Shown: positions 59,280-64,000 of the stretch, in pieces
How the letters are laid out: every line of letters begins with the position of its first letter
Position numbering within the stretch: the first letter of the stretch is position 1
Notes under the pieces: model-generated
What the model saw: the letters and a program-made list of their open reading frames with translations, nothing else
The model's database searches: none
Told to the model about the DNA's origin: nothing
From: Ifrita kowaldi
Lineage: Eukaryota; Chordata; Aves; Passeriformes; Cinclosomatidae
Length of the DNA: 64,000 nt
Assembly (NCBI GenBank): GCA_013398055.1
Contig: VZRS01014193.1
Location: 542,482-606,481 of the forward strand
Direction: 5' to 3'
Made by a program: the position numbers and the translations under genes

Positions 59280-60924
59280 TTGGCAACTGACAATGACACT
59301 CAAGTTAGGCTCTTAACAGTTCTCCTGTTAACCAGGCTAAGTTTTCAGATGCCAACCCTGTGCTTCAAACACAGACCTGCTGGTTTTACTTGCCACTGCT
59401 TGGAAACAGACCAAGTCCCAGGGAAATCCCCTTCCTGAGGGATGCAAACCCACTTGCATCTTCGGGGACAAAGGGTCATGACTTGGCCCCTTTCACATCT
59501 TCAGTGGAATGGAGGGGACAGATGTTTTTGACTGACTTTTGCCCACTCTGAAACTTTGAAATGGTGCATTCACTAACAACTTCCCAGTTTTATGTGCACC
59601 CATACCCCTTTCCTGTTTCCATTCTTGTTACTCACAATACTTAAAAATATTACAAATATTTAAACGAAAAAAAAATAGCTGAAAGAAATAGTGGGTGCAG
59701 GTTCCTTGAATCTAAGGGCTCTGGCTTCTGAAAATTCAATTTGGAAACACCTGCCAGTTTTATGACTATTTCTGATACTAAAATGCCTCTTTTGCTTATG
59801 CACTTTAATCAGTTAATAAAAGATAACTAAGCACATTCAGAAACAACAACAGGTTTAACGAGCTGACAGCACTCAGCCTTTCCCAACATCACGAGTAGTA
59901 AGATCTTCAGATGTATTCTCTTTTCACTGAAGCAACACCATTGTAAAGGATTAGCTTTTTTGGCCTGTACTTGTGATTTTGGGTCACATTTTAGCTGAGA
60001 AGAGAGTCCACTTAGCATGTAAAAGACCATATACTATTAACAAAATCAAAAAGCTATTAACAAGCATGGACCATTTCCAAGTTCATTTCCTGAGAAATAT
60101 CACGTCGAAAGAAAACAAGTCTTCAGTGCACATATAACCTAAGTGATGAGTGAGTTGTATGTGAGGGTTTAAAGTCCTGCAAGGTTCCCTAAACTGCTTG
60201 TGTCTTCTTCAAAATGAGAAGAGAATTAAACAAAAGAAGAAAGGAAAGAACAGAGTATTATGTAAATTCCTTTTCTGCTTTTATTGCATATATGTTTCTA
60301 AATAAATGGAAATTATCCTCTAACTACATAATAGATCAAAACAAGAGATCAGCCACTCGTCCATTTCCACTCCTCCATTCTCACTTTATGCTGATTTACT
60401 GATCCAGCAGAATAACTGTCATTCTCAGTAAACCAAATACCTGTCTTAAAGAGCAGAAATATATTATTTCTCACTGTGTTCATTCACTGGTGTCCTTTGT
60501 ACATTTTTATTATTCACTTGATAGTGGATAATAAAAGTCTCTTTAGACTATCTAGCTTCAGAGAGGTTATATTTAAATTTATTTTCTAGGACACCTGTGG
60601 GTAGGCCCAATAACATTTATCACCAAATGCTTTGGGCATTCCGCAATAGAGATTTTGCAATACCATGTGCTACCTTTGTATGACGGCTGAAAAATTGCAC
60701 AGATTTCCATACTGTAGGGATGTGGCATTCAGACTTGTACACTTGGAGGAAAACCAAAGGTTTCAATGAAATTAAGAGTTGAATCTCTAAGTGGATGGTA
60801 AAGACTGCCTTTTATCTAGTCAGAAGATGTGTAATACATATTGACAAAGCAATCTTAAAACTATTTTTGTGAAATAATGTCATGATTCAGAGCATTTAAT
60901 CTTTTACCATAAAATTTTACAAGG

Positions 60925-61090
60925 TAGGTGAATATTATTGTTCTAATTTTTCAGATAGAGAAACTGAGGCAAAGACACATTCATGTAAGAAAGGTCATAA
61001 AGGATGAAGTCAGAAACGAGACCAGGAAAAGAACTCGTGTCCCAATCCCCTTTTACCATGAAGCAATCTACACAGAATTTGAAACCTGGC
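60925..61090 (-). mobile_element. MIR SINE relic
   Basis: Reads TTTTTCAGATAGAGAAACTG then AGGCAAAGACACATT, followed by AAAGGTCATAAAGG and CCAGGAAAAGAACTCGTGTC. This is the order of a reversed MIR: core, ggtcacacag box, and the region around the internal promoter. Diverged but convincing across about 150 bases. Confidence 0.7.
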
Positions 61091-61139
61091 TAATTCAAAT
61101 ATTTGTTCCTATGAGGTGGCAGATCTAGACTGAAGGGAT

Positions 61140-61290
61140 GTTGTTCTAACTCTGCTCAGTCAGTGCACTATGTGATAATGGGAAAAATCCTGACTGTCCC
61201 TTGCCTTCATTCCTCTGCCTGTAAAATAAGGAAAACGATACTGATTTCCTTCACAAGTGCTTTGAAATTTCCTAATAAAAAAAGGCTCTA
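61140..61290 (+). mobile_element. MIR SINE relic, opposite orientation
   Basis: Contains CTGCCTGTAAAATAAGGAAA then ACGATACTGATTTCC, preceded by a match to the MIR segment gtgacc...gcaagtcactt. It lies about 50 bases from the previous MIR and points the other way. Confidence 0.55.
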
Positions 61291-63001
61291 CAAGGCCTTC
61301 CCATGCCTTCCAGACATTCCCAATACCACTCTCAATTTACTAAAAGGTACTTTTATATCTAAAATAATACATTTAGCTTTTTTGATTTAAAAAATTCTCT
61401 GCTGAAAAATGGACACAACTGCCTGACAAATCTATACCTGAAGAACTGTCACAAATGGGAAATTATAGAGAGCATTTTCTTTAACTGTACATCTACACTG
61501 GTGATTTTCTTTTTATTTCTATAAAATAAATGAGTAAGAGATCAGTGAGTTCTGTGGACTTAAGCTCTAGGAGAACAGAGAACAGCAGGCCTGCCAAATC
61601 CCTGTCCAAACTATACTACGTGAATGAAGTAGTAGGACATTTTTCTTAACATCTAGGAAATAAAAATGTATGGTTCTCAGCATGATGATTCTCCCCCTGA
61701 GAATATAAACTAGAGGAAAAGAAGCCAACCAAGCTGCTCCTTCCCACCACTGTGGAAGTCCAATAGTTTCTCACTGATACAAGAATCACAGCTCCACACT
61801 GCTGGCTCATGGCCCTGTGGTGCTGCTCATGAACTCCCTCCCTGCTTTGCACAGCTGACAACACCTGGCCTTTCTCCATGTGCCTGGCCAGAGCTGGGCC
61901 TAGGGGAGGGTTTGGGACTTCAGAGGCAGGCTAGGAGAGAGCACTGTGATGGAGGATGTGGTGGGAACCATCCTCACAGGACAGAGCAGGCACAGCCATC
62001 CATGTGGTGGGGAGGTGGATATCCCTCCCTACCTGCCTTCACCTGTGTGTGAAAGTCTCCCTCCTTCTGCCTATTCTCCAGTGTGTCACACTCAGGTCAT
62101 CTGAGGGGTCCTCTCCTAAAATTACAGGAGGTTGGACCAGCTCAGTGAGGTATCTTCTGCCTCACCCCGGGTGTGCTATAGAAAAGTTGCTGAAGTGACC
62201 CCAACTTGTTTAACCTGAGATTGCAAAATTGGCTCAATCCCTGAAAGTGCCCAGATGCTGCTTCCTCCTGCCTGTGATATTAAATCAAATGCAGCTGCCT
62301 CTTAAGCAGCCACCTCTGCAGCAGGATGCTGTAAAACAGTGTCTTTTATAGCCCAGGCTTCAGAACAGGGTATCACGCTACACCCATCTCCAAGTACAAA
62401 ACTACACACTGGAGTGTAAGAACCTGCTGGTTTAAGCTGTTCTGCAGCTCTTCTGGCATAGCAGCTGGCACTTCAGCACTTCTCCATTTAGGAAAAAAGC
62501 TCATAAAACACTCTCTAGGAAAATAATTGCACATGGCCCCTTGTTTCTGAACTTCTTTAATCTTTCTATGAGATAGAGCAACCATAATTAAATGCAATAT
62601 TCCGGGTGTCAAACTGAAATTCATGGCTTTGATAAATATTAGGCGATTAAGCTATTTATAAAATATATAATTTGAAAATCTGGCATTTAATTTTACATAA
62701 CTATTATTTCTACCATGCAAGGGCTGCTCTCCACTTGGTTCAGCCTGCTAGAAAAGAAAATTAATAAGGATGTTCATCTGAAAGTTTAAAACTCTTAAAA
62801 AATTCAAACGAATAGAGACAAAGTCTCCTTGGGAAGAAAGCAGTGTAAAAATACTCTTACAAGTGAAGTGACTTCATTATCCCCTTTGAAAATGACTTGC
62901 TTGCTTTGTGAACAACTCCCACTGCAAATCCTGGAAATCTTACTGAGTCTTCTGAGAAAAAGAACATTTTCTATTTAATGATGCAGTTAAAAAGCTCATA
63001 C

Positions 63002-63137
63002 CAGAAGGTCCACCATGTTAGGCTTATTATTCCTCAGTGTCTTCACAGCATGGAATACGTCAACAGCCCTCTGATGTCGAAGCATTTCACAAACAATGCT
63101 GATTGCACAAAATGTCCCACTGCGGCCACCTCCATTC
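63002..63137 (-). CDS. PTPRM: PTPRM penultimate coding exon (D2 phosphatase domain, PTP loop onward)
   Basis: PTPRM (RPTP-mu) is a single-pass plasma-membrane receptor tyrosine phosphatase. Its homophilic adhesive ectodomain is followed by an active D1 and a largely regulatory D2 domain. This 136-base minus-strand exon begins after an acceptor ending ACTGCAG (63144-63138). It opens with one base completing a codon, then NGGGRSGTFCAISIVCEM, the second half of the D2 signature HCX5R including its arginine, and runs to NKPNMVDLL. The donor is GTATGA at 63001-62996 and the exon ends in phase 0. The HC pair belongs to the preceding exon, outside the window. The string ISIVCEMLRHQR and the pairing with the last exon point to PTPRM over PTPRK, PTPRT and PTPRU. 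From memory, one residue differs from human: Ala in HQRAVDVF, where human has Thr. Confidence 0.96.
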
Positions 63138-64000
63138 CTGCAGTGAAAGTGATAAAACGGCTCAGTTACAATGGACTCTGTGTCACAAGTTTGTACAGCA
63201 ACAGGGATGGCTCCAGAAGGCATGAGTTCCAGCAGGGAGAAACCACAGAACATTCCTGGCCCCAAGGGCTGCTGAACTCCAGGCAAAGCATGATTTTTAA
63301 TTGGAGTTAGCACGCTGAAAAATCTCAAAGCTATGATTCAGAAGTCAGCAGTCTGACAGCCTGGAGGGAGTTGAATGGCTGAGTTTTGCACTTCCCTTCA
63401 GTGAACACTGGAGACAGCACAAAGAGGATGCTAAAATAAGGATAAAGTACTTTTAGTTTCAGTTCAACACTGCTTTGCATTGTAAACACCCATGGCTGCA
63501 ATGAGCATCAGGCCTGGAAATACAACAGAGAAAGCGAATCTGAGTTCTTTTATTCCGGATCCTGGTGCTTTCCTCCTGGATGCAAAGGCATTTCAGAGGA
63601 ACCACAAAAGCACCAGAAGTCTCATTTGTGGGAGTCCTGGTGCCTGCACACTTGGTATGGCACTGGGTGGTGCTACCGTGTTCCCCTGGCTGATGATCTC
63701 AGCTCCCGGCAGCAGCAAGAGGGGCTGGCTGCCTGGCAAGGACTGCTTTTAAAGGCAGATGCTTTCCCCCTCCACCCACAGTATCAGAGGATGAGAACCC
63801 GAAGCGAATTGCTGACAAAGAAGCCAGGCACAAATGTTCATATACATGATCAAAACCAGTATTTAATAATACTTTATCCCTGGTTATTTTTAATCTTCAA
63901 GAAAATCTCTTTCTTTCTGGAAACTCCATTATTTCTACACTTATTCTAATCAGAACCTTTAGGCTGTGCCTCACTGAAAATAATAAACCTTAATAATTAC
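63138..64000 (-). other. PTPRM: Part of the next upstream PTPRM intron
   Basis: No exon recognised. The preceding D2 exon, which should carry the HC of the PTP signature, must lie beyond 64000. No transposon recognised. Confidence 0.7.

Larger units (their letters stand above)
58722..63001 (-). other. PTPRM: Last coding-region intron of PTPRM
   Basis: A 4280-base phase-0 intron with GT (63001-63000) and AG (58723-58722) ends. It carries two MIR-like relics (60925-61290) and a 12-base-arm inverted repeat (59251-59279). No other gene recognised. Confidence 0.9.

Noticed and set aside
62978..63310. Plus-strand open frame of 110 codons over the PTPRM exon
   Set aside because: It is the antisense shadow of the real minus-strand exon, which has proper splice sites and a recognised protein.
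1..64000. CRISPR arrays, operons, riboswitches, tRNA or rRNA genes
   Set aside because: None seen. The window is vertebrate nuclear DNA, and I recognised no tRNA-like cloverleaf or rRNA sequence by eye.

Overview
This window is vertebrate nuclear DNA, almost certainly from a bird. It is AT-rich, has spliced genes with long introns, and its interspersed repeats are mainly CR1 LINE fragments. It also holds a solo LTR of an avian ERVL-type family and a few very old MIR-like SINE relics. There are no bacterial features. I cannot name the species.

Only two protein-coding genes are supported, both on the minus strand. At the right is the 3' end of PTPRM, a receptor-type tyrosine phosphatase. Its last two coding exons are at 63002-63137 and 58668-58721, followed by a 3' UTR that probably ends near 57.8 kb. 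At the left is the 5' part of RAB12, a small GTPase. A 5'-truncated exon 1 lies at 19202-19364 and the complete 61-base exon 2 at 6518-6578. I did not find exons 3 onward, which probably lie beyond position 1. The order PTPRM then RAB12, in the same orientation, matches the vertebrate arrangement (human 18p11). The two genes act in different processes: adhesion-linked phosphatase signalling and endosome/lysosome trafficking.

Layout: RAB12 intron 2 (1-6517, with a CR1), exon 2, RAB12 intron 1 (6579-19201, with a CpG island, a 132-base N gap and CR1 pieces), exon 1 fragment, about 38 kb of intergenic DNA (19.4-57.8 kb) with CR1 copies and relics, an ERVL solo LTR and simple repeats, PTPRM 3' UTR and last coding exon, a 4.3 kb intron with a pair of MIR-like relics, the penultimate coding exon, and part of the next intron upstream.

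The most notable signals concern assembly rather than a new biological system. Seven single-n joins are present. Two GC-rich micro-contigs, one carrying RAB12 exon 1, each sit inside a broken CR1 copy and so are probably misplaced. Two redundant contigs at 20758-22374 make a false tandem duplication of about 1.8 kb, and there is a second 108-base duplicate at 26.5 kb. I found no credible undescribed system.
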